DNA of 64,000 nt from Anniella stebbinsi (GCA_029215795.1 JARDYH010000004.1:199936017-200000016); one strand, 5' to 3'. Counted from the stretch's first letter, positions 22,492 through 33,029 are shown. Made by a program: numbers and translations. Notes: generated by a model not told the origin, from the sequence alone.

Positions 22492-22861
22492 CTAGAGTCA
22501 CCAGCCCACTGGTCTGCATTAATGGATTTGACAGTTTGCAAGGAACCAGTGCAGTCTTAAGCAGGTTTACTTTTCCAGCTGAGAGGAGTTAATAAAACAA
22601 CCTTCAGACAGATACCAGAGGCGAGGTGGGGGGAAGAGAGAAACCGTTTATAGGTTATTGGGTGCACTTTGATTTGTTAATCCCAGATTGAAAATATGAA
22701 TGCATATTTTTGTCTGCTGCATTGCTCTTTCCCATGAAAACTTTCCAAATAGCATGCTCAATAATAATGAGGCAGGGGGTTAAATCAGGAAGCAATTATG
22801 ATATGGCTGTTTCAGTTGCATAGGTTTTGATTTACTGACAGCCTGAGCTACAGTATGTTTC

Positions 22862-23075
22862 CCCCATTAATAAGTGTTTGTGTGTGTGTGTGCATTTTTC
22901 AAATATACACATTTTTGAATGCATTTTTTTGTTTTTATTGTTGGTCCATGAACCACATAGCATGGAAATGCATGGACTTGAAACAGCAGGTTGTGTTCAA
23001 GTTTGTGTTCAGTTCTGGGAGGTGTAAACTGGATAAATTCTGGGCAAAAATGAACTGAAACAAATTTCTCATACA
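22862..23075 (-). repeat. Interspersed repeat, hAT-like, copy 2
   Basis: Its reverse complement carries GAAATTTGTTTCAGTTCATT and then CATGCATTTCCATGC, the same order as in 20705-20790. It follows a short (GT)n tract at 22875-22892. The two copies lie in opposite orientation, about 1.8 kb apart. Confidence 0.45.
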
Positions 23076-23128
23076 TCTCATTTCGTACATGATATGTATG
23101 AGATGTATTTCTCATACATCTCATACAG
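23064..23128. repeat. Local palindrome and direct repeat of TTTCTCATACATCTCAT
   Basis: TTTCTCATACATCTCAT occurs twice in direct orientation, and ATGTATGAGATGTAT between them is its inverse. Confidence 0.85.
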
Positions 23129-23283
23129 TGTTTTTGATGCATCACCTTTATGTGCAAATAAACAAGGAGAGCATAAGTGGTGGTAAACAACAGGTATTCC
23201 TATAAGACAGGAGATCCACTACCCCATATCAGATCTGCACAGGGTCTGGATTTCCATGGTGTCCAGCCAACTCATCTCTCTAG

Positions 23284-23472
23284 CTGAATTCGGATGACAC
23301 AATAAGTAACTGGGGTGGGGAACAATCGTCAGTTGTATTGACTGTCATGTCATCTGAATGCTGCCATAGTCAACTCAGTGCTGATCCTAATCCACACCAT
23401 GTTGTGTGGGCAGTACCAACTAGATGATTATTACCCCACCATTGACTATCGTGTTGTCTGAATTCAGCCCCT
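23284..23472. mobile_element. Small MITE with GCTGAATTCGGATGACAC ends
   Basis: GCTGAATTCGGATGACACAA, then TAAGTAACTGGGGTGGG, pairs with the right end (complement of GCTGAATTCAGACAACACGA, TAGTCAATGGTGGGG). The inner words GTCATGTCATCTGAATG also pair. The TIR belongs to the same broad group as family A (48250, 54872). Confidence 0.7.
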
Positions 23473-23525
23473 CCCTCTCCCTCTCCCTCTCTCTCATTCT
23501 CTTTCTTCCTCTCTCACTCACTCCC
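23463..23525. repeat. CT-rich simple sequence
   Basis: CCTCCCTCTCC and CTCTCT runs. Confidence 0.85.
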
Positions 23526-23529
23526 TTTC

Positions 23530-24486
23530 TGTTTGACACCACTATCCTCTTAAATGATCATTTAATCAGTTGAAAGTTTTGGTTCCTCAATGGAGGTGCT
23601 ATTTTTTAGGATATTTAATGGACAGAAAAGCTTCCCTCATATGAAGTAATCTATCCATTGTACAGAAAGTAATCTCAAAGGTATTTAACTGAAACCTTGG
23701 GCTCTTGCTGCACCTGAGGCTGAAGGTGTTTTGATGTACACTCAACTCTGTGCAGGCAGAGATTGCCCCACGCTTGTCCATCTGAGGAAATTCCTCATGA
23801 CGGCAGTAAGGTTTGCACATGTAGAGCAGGGGGCTGTCTATACAGGTTAGAAGCCCAGAAGTGGCTGTGCAATGGTGCTACATCGGTCATACGATACAGC
23901 AGTCACCTCACAGTCACCATGGCGCTTTCCCACAAAGCTGTGCAGTAGAAAAGTCAGGGATTTACCCTGATTTTTCCCGCTGGAGCGAGGTCAGTACATC
24001 TCTTCCACCATCTGTCCTCACTCGGGCACCATGCCAAGGGCATTCCTGGGGGGAAGGTGACCTCCTACTGGTAGCTGGAAGCCAGGTGAGGAGGAGGGGT
24101 GGGCCCAGTGAGCTGGCAAGCCAAACAATTACCCAAAACCACACCACAGCAGCAAAAGCATGGAGTTTCCAGAAAGCAGGGGCAAACAGGCACCCTCAAG
24201 GCAGCCCCCCATTTTTCAACATTGGAAAGAAGGACATTGCAGGGAAATGTGTGAAAACAAATCCAAGCACGAACATCAACACTTCTGCCTTTCTTTCTTT
24301 CTTGCTGTTCAAATAGGGTATGGTTTGAGGTGAGCAACTGAGTAATGATGAAAGTAACAAAGTGGAAAATGTAAGGTGTGTTTGAAAATACAATGAGTTC
24401 ACTCTGTCCTTGAAATCAAGTGTGAGGCTTTTCCCACATATAGATCCAAGTCTTCTCTGCCTTTGACTCCAGTGAAGTCAATTCAC
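23530..24486. other. No recognisable feature
   Basis: The longest open frame (23861-24316, plus, 151 codons) has low-similarity, repeat-like composition and no domain that I recognise. I treat it as chance. Confidence 0.45.
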
Positions 24487-24790
24487 ACAATCACAATGGG
24501 TGGAAGGAATCTCAAAGGTCATCTAGTCTAATGCCCTGACAAAGCAGGAAATTGCTGCTACATCAGCTCTGATATCCAGCCTCTCTCAAAAACCTCTCAT
24601 GAAGGTCCACCACCTCCCAAGGCAGCCTTATTCTGTTTCAAACCACACATACCTTCAGGAGCTCCTTGCTAATGTTAAGTCTAAATCATTTTTCTTGTAA
24701 TTTGAACCCGCTGGTTCAGGTCTTATCCACTAGAGTAAGGGAGGAAAATTAACTTTCCTTGACAGAAAATCTCTTCTTCATCAATACATT
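24487..24790 (-). mobile_element. CR1-like LINE, old minus-strand fragment
   Basis: On the plus strand GGAATCTCAAAGGTCATCTA and GTCTAATGCCCTG match the inverse of a CR1 3' end (cf. 58130 GAAGGGCCTATAAGGCC). They are followed by the inverse CR1 tail words CCACCACCTCCCAAGGCAGC and AGGTCTTATCCACTAGAG. Strong divergence indicates an old copy. Confidence 0.65.
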
Positions 24791-24906
24791 CTTGATGTCA
24801 AGTTTGAGAAAAAGTTGAAGCCCTGATAGACTAAGAAGTGTCCAGTAGGTGACACTCCAGCCACAGATATAAGACTAGATGTTGCTAAACTATTTTTAAT
24901 TGGTGC

Positions 24907-24937
<31 letters not shown>

Positions 24938-24938
24938 G
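24907..24938. repeat. (AAT)n microsatellite
   Basis: About 10 units. Confidence 0.95.
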
Positions 24939-24939
24939 G

Positions 24940-25844
24940 AACAGGTTTTTTCAATATTCACACGTCCCAGAATTCTGTGATGCACAGAATTAACAATTTT
25001 ATGATGCGCAGAATTTACAATTTTGTGATGCACAGAATATGTGCAATATTCATACTTCTCAAAATTTTGTGATGCAAACAAACACTGCATTAAAAATGTA
25101 TATATCTGGCAGAAATACACCCCCAAAAATTATATAAGGAAAAACGGCTAGCAAAACTGGTGCATATTAGGTAAAATTTCACACCAAGGGTTGGATCTAG
25201 ATCAACCGCACTGGACAAAGGGTTTAGGTTAGGATTAAGGTTGAGGAGGCATCACTCCCCAGGCAGGAATCGTGGCTGTGGAATAGCCTAGCAGGGTGAG
25301 ACAGACTGAGTGGACCACTAGGACAAGTTGCACTGGCTGGACGGAAGTCTCAGTGGTATGTTAAAGTTAGGGTTTGCAACAACACAACAACACAAAATAT
25401 GATGATCTGTATAGGCTGCCCAAATGTAGCACATGTGCAAATACATGTTTGTTTTTTTAATGGTTTGCTCTGCTTCGGCTCATCTTGGGGAGGTGCAAAC
25501 GGATTTCAGGGTGCTGACGCCCTCACACTTGGGCCAACAGAAATCCATGCAGATGTTAAAGGACCAATCTAAGAATTTTAAAACCAATATAGAAATACGC
25601 TGTGTTCCTCCTTTTAAAAAATGTGCACACCTCCTTAATTCAGGACTGTAGTGTCTTCAGCTCATTTTGTAAACTGCATTCTCATAAATATTTTGATTGT
25701 GTGTGTGTTTTAATAGAATTCTAAAGTTTCCCAGTCTGAGTAAGACTAATTGGTCTCCTTTATATTTCAGTCACCCTTTCCTGCTGTTTATCAATAGTCT
25801 TACCTGTCAGAATGGACTGGCAGAAAGTACCTCAGAGCCATTTT
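24940..25844. other. No clear feature; short direct repeats
   Basis: TTTTGTGATGCACAGAAT-like words recur at about 24973, 24998 and 25020. No coding signature. Confidence 0.4.
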
Positions 25845-25915
25845 CCCCAACTTGGTGCCTTCCAGATGTCTTTGGCTACAACAATTCCCAACATCCCTAG
25901 CCATGTTCCATCTGC
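25845..25915. repeat. Half copy of a 120-bp palindromic MITE (family P)
   Basis: CCCAACTTGGTGCCTTCCAG, ATGTC, TTGGCTACAACAATTCCCAA and CATCCCTAGCCATG match the left half of 27943-28062. Confidence 0.65.
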
Positions 25916-25995
25916 AGTGAGCCTGTGTGCAGAAATACTGTATGTGCAGCTGGAGACCCTGCAAAAATGTAGTCTACACGAGCATCCCACACAAG

Positions 25996-27640
25996 GAAGC
26001 TCAAACAATGGTGGAATCCTATCTGAATGCTTGGGATCATCTTTCTCCACCAACATTTTTCTTTTTGGAACTGATGGATATCATTTTGGAGAAAAAATAT
26101 TTCAGATTTTCTAACCAATTTTTTCTACAAATTAGAGGTGTTGCCATGGGAAGCCCGTTTGCCTCAAGTGTGGCCAATTTATTTATGGCGTCTTTGGAAG
26201 AATCGACTATTTGTCATCCTAGGAATAACCCCTTTCATAGTGAGATTTTGTTTTACAAAAGATTCATTGATGATTTTTTTTCCCCGAACACACTACAGTT
26301 AACTGATTTTTTCGAATGGATAAATACAATACACACCAACATAAATTTTTCTCTGCATTCAGATAAACATCAAATTCCATTCCTTGACGCAGAAGTCTTT
26401 CGTCGACATGATCAATTGTGTGTTAGAGTATTTACAAAACCTACTGACAGAAATTCCCTCTTACATTGTTCTTCTTTTCACTCCTCGCAATTACAAAAAA
26501 GCTTACCATTTGGTCAACTCTCACGTCTTAAAAGAAATTCATCTCAACCGACAGATTTCTCCACTCAAAAAATTAGATTTCAGCAACGACTAATTGACAT
26601 AGGCTATCCCACCCCCGTTATTAGGGAAGCCAAGAAATGGGCAGATGTCATTCCAAGATCTAGCCTATTGGAGGATTCAACCAGATCCCCAGTGAATAAA
26701 ATTACATGCTCATTTGAACACTCCCATTTGTCATATGCCATCATGAGAACTATAAGAAAACATTGGCATGTGGTGAGTCACCTTCCGGGATGCAACAACA
26801 GTCCACAATTGGGATTAAGAAGAACAAAAAATTTAAGAGACTAGTTGGTCCATTCTGATATTAATCCTCCCAGTAAACCATTAGGAGAAAACAGGGGACA
26901 CTTTCGATATAGTGGGTGCACTGTGTGCTCCTTATCTATACAAACAAAAATCTTCCAACACCCTACAGATAGATGGAGGTTTGTGTTGCATCATTTCTCT
27001 AATTGTTTTACAAGATGAGTTGTTTATATTATCATCTGCCCTTGTAACCTGATATACGTTGGTAAAACAACAAGCAGCGTTCGTACATGGATTATTGAGC
27101 ACCGCTCTAAATTAAAGCAACATGTCAAGGAGGTACCTCTTGTGCAACATTTCATTGACCACTCTGACCATCATGAGGATTTTAGATTCCTGGGCATGGA
27201 TAGAATTTATCCACACAGTTATAATTGGTCTAATCATGATTATTTACTTTTGAGAAGGGAGGTGGAGTGGATCTTCCAATTAGGCTCCTTGCAGCCCAAT
27301 GGTTTAAACACCAGCCTGGAATATTCATCTTATTTGGACTAGTTACCATCTGTTTCTACTTGAGTCATTTGCCTTTAGAGAAAACTATAAATTACATCCT
27401 TCAATCCTTATCATTTACGGCTGGTCAAGATTTCACCGCCCCAGAAGAATTGCGTTGTTTGGTTGGGGATTCAAGGTTTGAGGAGTTGCTATTCTTTTTA
27501 TTTCCAGCTAATAGTACTCTTGTGAGTAAATAATATGTACTTTTTTACAGTCAATCCTTTTTGGAGGACAAACAAGTCTTTGAGAAATTGAGGAATAATC
27601 TTAATGAATCTTCTATTCCCCACTCATAAGCATTATAATC
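25996..27640 (+). mobile_element. Penelope-like element, 5'-truncated
   Basis: The segment holds the second half of a Penelope-type reverse transcriptase and a linked GIY-YIG endonuclease in one frame, followed by an AT-rich 3' part with no recognisable terminal repeat. Penelope-like elements are retroelements that prime at nicks made by their GIY-YIG nuclease. The left boundary lies near the end of a family-P MITE half (25915). The right boundary is uncertain. The nearby ribozyme-like fold at 32954 may come from another Penelope insertion. Confidence 0.85.
26008..27342 (+). pseudogene. Penelope-like polymerase: RT plus GIY-YIG, two in-frame stops
   Basis: Frame 1 runs open to a TAG at 26842-26844, continues in the same frame past a TGA at 27016-27018, and ends in a TAG at 27340-27342. 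RT motifs in order: IRGVAMGSPFASSVANLFMA, then LFYKRFIDDFF (paired catalytic aspartates intact as IDD), then IPFLDAEVFRR, then VFTKPTDRNSLLHCSSFHSS. The C-terminal part reads VVYIIICPCNLIYVGKTTSS, the start of the GIY-YIG fold (YI...YVGKT), with R and E residues following. The N-terminal RT third is missing. Only two stops and no frameshift over about 440 codons suggest a moderately young copy, but it is inactive. Confidence 0.9.
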
Positions 27641-27942
27641 TGGGTGAGTTATATCATTATTCATTAAACAAAAAACCTACGGTTTACAAAAACAACGTTA
27701 AGGCTTCACAGTTTCCAACCAAGCACCAAATAGCAGGGAAATTGAGAGAAGGCTCTCAAGCCTTAATGCCACATCCTCCCTAAGGAGGCAGAAAGTGCAA
27801 GTGAAATTCTCATTCTCCCAAAGCGGATAAACCATGAGGACAGGATGGAGAATATGATATGCAGAGGTGACTGTGGGGTTGTGGAAAACTGATAACGAAC
27901 AATTTAGGGCCACCTACTTCTCGTTTTTTGTTTGGAGCAGCC

Positions 27943-28062
27943 CTTCCCCAACCTGGTGCCCTCCAAAGGTGTTGGACTACAACTCCCATCATTGCAAGTC
28001 CCATGGTCAGGAATGCTGGGACTTGTCATCTCAAACACCTGGAGGGCAACAAGATGGGGAAT
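27943..28062. mobile_element. 120-bp palindromic MITE, family P (complete copy)
   Basis: CCCCAACCTGGTGCCCTCCA, AAGGTGTTGGACTACAACTC, CCATCATTGC pairs with the right half CAGGAATGCTGGGACTTG, TCATCTCAAACACC, TGGAGGGCAACAAGATGGGG. Other members: 25845, 28458, 28840, 28985, 35365 and 57763. This foldback repeat is familiar from squamate genomes. Confidence 0.8.
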
Positions 28063-28377
28063 GCTGTTCCATATCCTTACCAAATACAGGGTCTCAAACA
28101 CATCTCTAACACACATCTCTCATATAGCAGCACGCTTGATAACAAAAGGGGAACTATTCATTACAGATCTAGAACCAGAGCATGTTCCAGACACTTCCAA
28201 CTTTTGATCAATATCCTGCCCTTCAAAGAACCAATGTTTTTTTTTCTTAAAAATGTGTTTAAACAAAATATACTGTTCATTCCCCACAATCCCTCCACAA
28301 TACATCATCTCATCAAAGCGACAGAGGAGCAGAAGAAGTTTAGTTTGGCTGTCTTGAACACCTTTCAGATGAGATTA

Positions 28378-28432
28378 GTTTGCAATCCTATACCTCTTGG
28401 GAGTAAGCCCTAGTGAATTCAGTGGCACTGGC
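28378..28432. repeat. Fragment of the GCAATCCTATGCA-type repeat
   Basis: TTTGCAATCCTATACCTCTT, GGGAGTAAGCCCTAGTGAAT, TCAGTGGCACT. Matches 54938 and 62660. Confidence 0.65.
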
Positions 28433-28457
28433 TTCTGAGAAGACAAGTATAGGAGTC

Positions 28458-28512
28458 AACCTTCTCCAGCTTGGTGCTCTCCAGATGTGTTGCACTTTAA
28501 CTCTCATGTTAT
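28458..28512. repeat. Half copy of family-P MITE
   Basis: CAACCTTCTCCAGCTTGGTG, CTCTCCAGATGTGTTGCACT, TTAACTCTCATG. Confidence 0.65.
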
Positions 28513-28839
28513 GTGTTATGGGGTAGACAAAAATAAATTCATACTTAATTTTAAAATAATACTGATGCATGAAAGTATCAGGTGGTAGCTCTGCCTTTGA
28601 TCTCACACTGCTGAACAAGTAAGAGAAATCTTTTATCTGATATTCAAGAAACAGACATCCTATGCCGTGTGTTGAAAACTAATGTTGACGTCTGAAGGGC
28701 TATCTAGATTACCATAGGTATTCAAGATTCATTCATTGTTGTTTCATTTGGTTTATACAGTTTATTTAAAATGATGCAGCTCTTTTGTAGTTCCTTGATT
28801 GATCACAATGCTGGAAAACATCATACTTTAGTACAGATG

Positions 28840-28966
28840 TGGGCAGAAAATAGATCTATCCTGATGTTTTGAACATCAACTCGTGGCATTCCTGACAACT
28901 GCCCATGCTGATAGGGGCTTTTACAAGTTGAATTCTAAAACATCTGGAGATCTACATTCTGCCTTC
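28840..28966. mobile_element. Family-P MITE, diverged complete copy
   Basis: The left half (GGCAGAAAATAGATC, GATGTTTTGAACATCAACTC, CCTGACAACTGCCCATGC) pairs with the right half (GATAGGGGCTTTTACAAGTT, GAATTCTAAAACATC, GATCTACATTCTGCC). Confidence 0.7.
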
Positions 28967-28984
28967 CCTTCTTCTTGAACAACA

Positions 28985-29040
28985 TTCGCCAACCTGGTGC
29001 CTGTCAGATGTGTTGGGTTGCAATTCTCAACATAAGGAGA
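28985..29040. repeat. Half copy of family-P MITE
   Basis: CGCCAACCTGGTGCCTGTCA, GATGTGTTGGGTTGCAATTC. Confidence 0.6.
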
Positions 29041-29044
29041 TGCT

Positions 29045-29998
29045 CTAAGAAATGAGAAGTAGCTGGTCCTAAGTTGTTCATCATCATTCCCCACAACCCC
29101 ACAGTCACCTCTGCATATCAAATTGCATATCTAGATTTTCAAAATAATAAATGAACCCCAGAAGTTATGCTCTCTCACTTGAAATCTGAGGGGTCTCATT
29201 TGAATTTTTCAATAGCCAATGTCCAGAAATAAAAGCTTTCTATGACTGACTCATGAAAAGAAGCATTTCATGTTTTGTGTCTGTATTTGGAGAGAACCTG
29301 AAAAAAAATTCTACTGGACTAAAAACTCCCCAATTTATTCTGGAAGCACACAAGATGATACAGGAAAATATCCTAAATTAGAATAAGTTACAGTTTACTA
29401 TATTAATTACTTTAGCTCATTTTATGCTACATGCTTTTTCTTCCTGTTTGCATCTGAAAGTAGCAGATTGTGATCAAGTTTGTGGTCAAGTTTCAAGCCT
29501 GCATGGGCTGCATTTCCATCCATAGATATTTACTTAAAAGACCCATTGAATTTCCTTGGTTCTTTAAAAGCAACGTATTTGCTTTTAGATTTGCCACTCT
29601 CAGCACTCTGCGCGTGCTATGTATGCCTGCTCTGTCTACCCTATTGTTCCCTGCAAGGCCCAGCCAGGGGAGGTCAGTAAATTAAACCAAGGGATGAAGG
29701 ATGGGATTCCATCAAGTTCAGCTGAGAGCATTTGCTGTAGGACATGGACCTAACAGGAACGGTGAGGTCAGGTTTCTGGCAGACCCATTTAAGCAACTTT
29801 ATGGCCTGATAGTTCTCTGTTTGGTAGCCTGCAGAAGCCTCATAAAGCAATGGGCATATGAACACTGTTATTATGGTCTGCCACTTTGTCTTTAGTAGTC
29901 TGAGGTCCAGACCTCTTCAGAAGGGGGAATAGTGTCATGTTATAGGGTGACCACATGGAAAGGAGGACAAGCCATCCAAAATGGTGGCCAGCACAACA
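29045..29998. other. No recognisable feature
   Basis: At 29944 TAGGGTGACCACATGGAAAG, followed by GAGGACAAG, resembles the end of the 320-bp MITE family, but no partner end was found. No coding signature. Confidence 0.4.
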
Positions 29999-29999
29999 T

Positions 30000-30475
30000 C
30001 TTGTGATACTAAATTTTATAGTTAAGCAGAACTGTACACAGTATTCTAAGTGTGGTCACACCATAGATTTGTATAAAGGCAGTATGAGACTGGCAGTTTT
30101 ATTCTCAATTACTTTTCTTATAATGCCTAACATGGAGTTTGCAGCTGTCTTTACAGCTGCCACACACTGGGTTGACATTTTCACTGAGCTGTCAACCACA
30201 TTCCCAAGTTTTTTTTTTCTTGTTTAGTCACTGCAGGCTCAGATCCCATCAGTGTATATGTGATGTTGGGATGCTTTGCTGCAGTGTGCATGCTTACGTA
30301 GAACTGTTGTTTACAAATGCTTACGTAGAACTGTTGTTGCCATTTTGATGCCCATTTCCCCACTATGGAGAGATTCTTTTGGAGCTCTTGGTAATCTCAC
30401 TTCATTTTAAAAACGCTAAATATTTTGAGGTCAGCAGCAAATTTGGCCATCTCACTGCTCACTCCTATATGCATG
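30000..30475 (-). pseudogene. CR1-type LINE, late-ORF2 fragment, minus strand
   Basis: The minus-strand frame 30181-30363 contains PNITYTLMGSEPAVTKQEKK, matching the CR1 segment (P.FTYTLMGSEL.VT.QE.DLG) downstream of the RT. The rest, read in reverse, gives words such as AAAATTGCCAGTCTC and the CR1 sequence for PLYKSMVRPHLEYC in decayed form. Two direct 19-bp repeats (GCTTACGTAGAACTGTTGTT at about 30291 and 30319) disturb it. Confidence 0.7.
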
Positions 30476-30594
30476 TTGTGAAGAAAGTGGATAGGGAGGC
30501 AGTTTCTCCCTTTCTCATAATATTAGAATGAGGGTGGAAGTGAGCAGTGACGTAGCTAAAACAATGGAGGATTGTGAGGAGCTCCATAAAGATC

Positions 30595-30830
30595 TCTGCA
30601 TACCGAGAGAATGGCCATGAAAAGGGCAAATGCTGTTCAATGTAAGCAAGTGTAAAGTGATGCACATTGGGGGATCACAATTTCACATATACACTAACAG
30701 GATCTGAGCTAATTAGCGGTGACTGACCAAGAAAGAGTTTGGAGCAGGGGAGGTGGACAGCTTGATAAAAATGTTGATCCGACCGCTGTGAAAAAGGCAA
30801 CCTCCGTGTAAGGCGTAATTAAGAAAAGAA
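30595..30830 (+). pseudogene. CR1-type LINE, late-ORF2 fragment, plus strand
   Basis: GGGCAAATGCTGTTCAATGT, AAGCAAGTGTAAAGTGATGC, ACATTGGGGGATCACAATTT, then ATACACTAACAGGATCTGAG correspond to the CR1 peptide (M/A)QFNVSKCKVMHIG...YTLMGSEL. It overlaps the same CR1 region as the preceding fragment but lies in opposite orientation. Frameshifts and stops abound. Confidence 0.7.
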
Positions 30831-31139
30831 TCCTAATTCTTGAAGACTAATATGAAAAATAGTAGGTTCTCTGATTTGCACTTGATGTATGTGGATTCTT
30901 TAATCTTACTATAGTAAAAATAACATATTTTAGTTTTAGATTCATGACTGTATTAGCAGTAAGTTAGTTGGGAAACAAATGTATTAGGAAGTGCAAAAAG
31001 TGAGTGTATTGCATCATTTGTGACAGCTCTATTCATACATAGTTTATGGTATGTAGTAAGTAAAGAACAAACCTAAGGATACCTTTCTGTGTGTATATAT
31101 GAAAGAGGCACGCACACAGACATAGATAGACAGTGGGCC

Positions 31140-31370
31140 AGGCCTAAATTTCCAGCCTAATCTAGTTTACAGGGTTGTTGTGAGGGTAAAAGTAGCACAT
31201 GCCATACACCCAAACATTACCAAACATCTGTTTTACATTTCTGTGAAAGTGAGCAGCAGAAGAAACTCACTAGATGGTTTTGAGCCAGTCATAGACTCTT
31301 AGCCTAACCTACCTCATGAGTTTTTGTGGGGGGAGATATGGCACTTGAAAGAATGATCAGTCTAGGGCTT
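31140..31370 (+). mobile_element. SINE body fragments, tRNA type
   Basis: 31145-31200 (CAGGGTTGTTGTGAGGGTAA) and 31262-31370 (CTCACTAGATGGTTTTGAGC, CAGTCATAGACTC, CTAACCTACCTCATGAG) match successive parts of the SINE at 11661. The order is scrambled, suggesting two separate old copies. Confidence 0.55.
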
Positions 31371-31689
31371 TCCCCTTCCTCCTTACTAGAGAAGCTTCTT
31401 TGCAACTGATCAACTAAATGGAGTCTGAACATCCTCTTATATCAATACATCTGACCCAGTATCAAGAATAACCAAGTGGGTATTTAGAAATATTGCTCAA
31501 TTTAATTTTAATCTATCCAAGTTTGGATTTTTATTTTTATTTTTTTGCTCTAAAAATAGCCTGTGGTCAATGAATCCTATATTAAGCCTGTCAAAGATGT
31601 TGGTACTGGAGATAACAATACACAATAGTTTTGTTCAACTTGATCAAAAAATATTAGAAAAGCTAAGAGAATTCAGAATGTCACTGACT

Positions 31690-31800
31690 CTTCTACCCTA
31701 CAGGGTTGTTGTGCTGATAAAATGGAGGAGGATTATGTAAGCCACCTTAGGTTCCTTTCAAGAGGAAAAAAAGGCAGGATATAAATGTAACATTAATAAA
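31690..31800 (+). mobile_element. SINE 3' fragment, tRNA type
   Basis: CTACAGGGTTGTTGTGCTGA, TAAAATGGAGGAGGATTATG, then AAAAAAGGCAGGATATAAAT and a short A/T tail. Confidence 0.65.
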
Positions 31801-31804
31801 CGTA

Positions 31805-32237
31805 TTACTACTTCTACTAATTATTATTAATTAATTATAATAACAATGAAGGAATAAAAATTCTTTAAAAATCAAATACATGGATTTTTTAAAAAAGAAA
31901 AAGAGGGGGGAGCTTAACCTCTTCTCTTACAAAAAGCCTTGGTCCCTAAATACACAGAGCTCTCAAAGAGAAGTACAGCCAAATCCACACACCCCTTCAA
32001 GCTAGTGCAATGGGAATGAGACTCATTGCACTGAGTGGAACTATCTTCTGAGTAGACATGCCTTGGATTGAATTGATATGAAAATTAATGATCAGCAGCC
32101 ATAATCAAATGAACATACACACATGCAAAGCATGCAAGCAAGTTGTTAATTGTAGAGTTATAGTGCTGTAAAGGAGAGGGAATTCTCACTCACATCTCTC
32201 CCTCTCTGCCTTCCAAGGTTCCAGACTGTTTTTTTTT
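31805..32237. other. Mostly unassigned; GCACTGAGTGGAACT fragment at 32005-32075
   Basis: The segment 32005-32075 (GAGACTCATTGCACTGAG, TCTGAGTAGACATGCCTTGG) resembles half of the GCAATCCTATGCA-type repeat. The rest shows nothing. Confidence 0.4.
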
Positions 32238-32330
32238 AAATAAAGGCTACAATCTTCTACACACTTACCTGGGAGTAAGACCATTGCATTCAGTCAATGG
32301 AACTTACTTCTGAGAAGAGACTACAGCACT
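32238..32330. repeat. GCAATCCTATGCA-type inverted repeat
   Basis: CTACAATCTTCTACACACTT, ACCTGGGAGTAAGACCATTG, CAATGGAACTTACTTCTGAG, AGACTACAGCACTG. The halves are inverted copies around CATTCAGTCAATGG. Confidence 0.65.
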
Positions 32331-32569
32331 GTCTTTGCTAGAGGAAGCAGCCATTGTAGCTGATGCAGGAGGGGGGGAGAGACTCTACTGAATGTGTGCC
32401 ATAATCAAAATGGTCGCCAGATTTCTTAAAGAGGCACAGTTTAAATTTAATAAAATCCACTTAAGTGAATTTTTAAAAAAGAAAAGCAGTTCCACCTACA
32501 CTAGAATGGGAGGAAGTAGACCCTGCCATTGGATTAATGAATAAGGCTCCCTGAAAGTAAGGACAGCTG

Positions 32570-32770
32570 CGCAAAAATAGTTGCAACCCCTGAGTTCAAT
32601 TTTCGGTTTCGGATTCAGGGGATTCTTTAATCTTTTTACTTTAAACTGCTCTCCTTCCCTCAGTCTTTCACCAATCTTCTTGAAATTTTCAGGTAATGTA
32701 AAACAAACATTTCTTTCTGGCACCTGTAAATTTCAGAGAGATTGGTGAAACATTTTCGATTTTATGGCTG
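32570..32770. mobile_element. Hairpin segment related to the foldback element at 43.4 kb
   Basis: TTTCACCAATCTTCTTGAAA at 32666 pairs with the inverse arm AAATTTCAGAGAGATTGGTG ending at 32750; 84 bp overall. The word CACCAATCT..CTGAAATTTC is the same one that begins each tandem unit in the arms of 43444-45964. Just outside is TTCGGTTTCGGATTCAGGGG, similar in style to the CGGAT repeats near that element's ends. A decayed relative is likely; termini not found. Confidence 0.45.
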
Positions 32771-32774
32771 TTAG

Positions 32775-32950
32775 AATGACCCCTCCCCAATTATCACTTT
32801 CACATGGTGGAACGTGTTTTTTACTGACCTCCCTTAATTACAGCTGATATATTATATTAATATTTTGGATGTGTAACCTCCTCTCTGGTTTTTTTTTTTT
32901 CTCTTTTTCTCTTTTTTTCTTTATCTTATCTGTCTTTAATTATTTTTTCC
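32775..32950. other. T-rich and CT-rich stretch
   Basis: A long T tract with CTTTTTCTC runs covers 32888-32930. Nothing else is seen. Confidence 0.6.
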
Positions 32951-32953
32951 AGT

Positions 32954-33021
32954 TGCAATATTCTGATGAAGCATTTGCGTGCGAAACAGGTGTAAGAAGC
33001 CGGAGGCCTGTAGATATTGTA
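32954..33021 (+). ncRNA. Hammerhead-ribozyme-like fold (type I topology), Penelope-type
   Basis: Core boxes: CTGATGA at 32963-32969 and GAAA at 32983-32986. Stem I: TGCAATATT (32954-32962) pairs with GATATTGTA (33013-33021), 9 pairs including two G-U. Stem II: GCA (32971-32973) with TGC (32980-32982). Stem III: CAGG (32987-32990) with CCTG (33007-33010). The cleavage triplet would be GTA at 33010-33012. One extra A (32970) lies between the first box and stem II, so activity is uncertain. Such ribozymes are known in the terminal repeats of Penelope-like elements, and a Penelope-like polymerase lies at 26-27.6 kb, though not contiguous. Confidence 0.6.
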
Positions 33022-33029
33022 TTGCTTAA

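Noticed and set aside
23861..24316. 151-codon plus-strand frame
   Set aside because: No recognisable domain. Overlapping minus-strand frames are similarly long, and composition does not differ from the neighbourhood.
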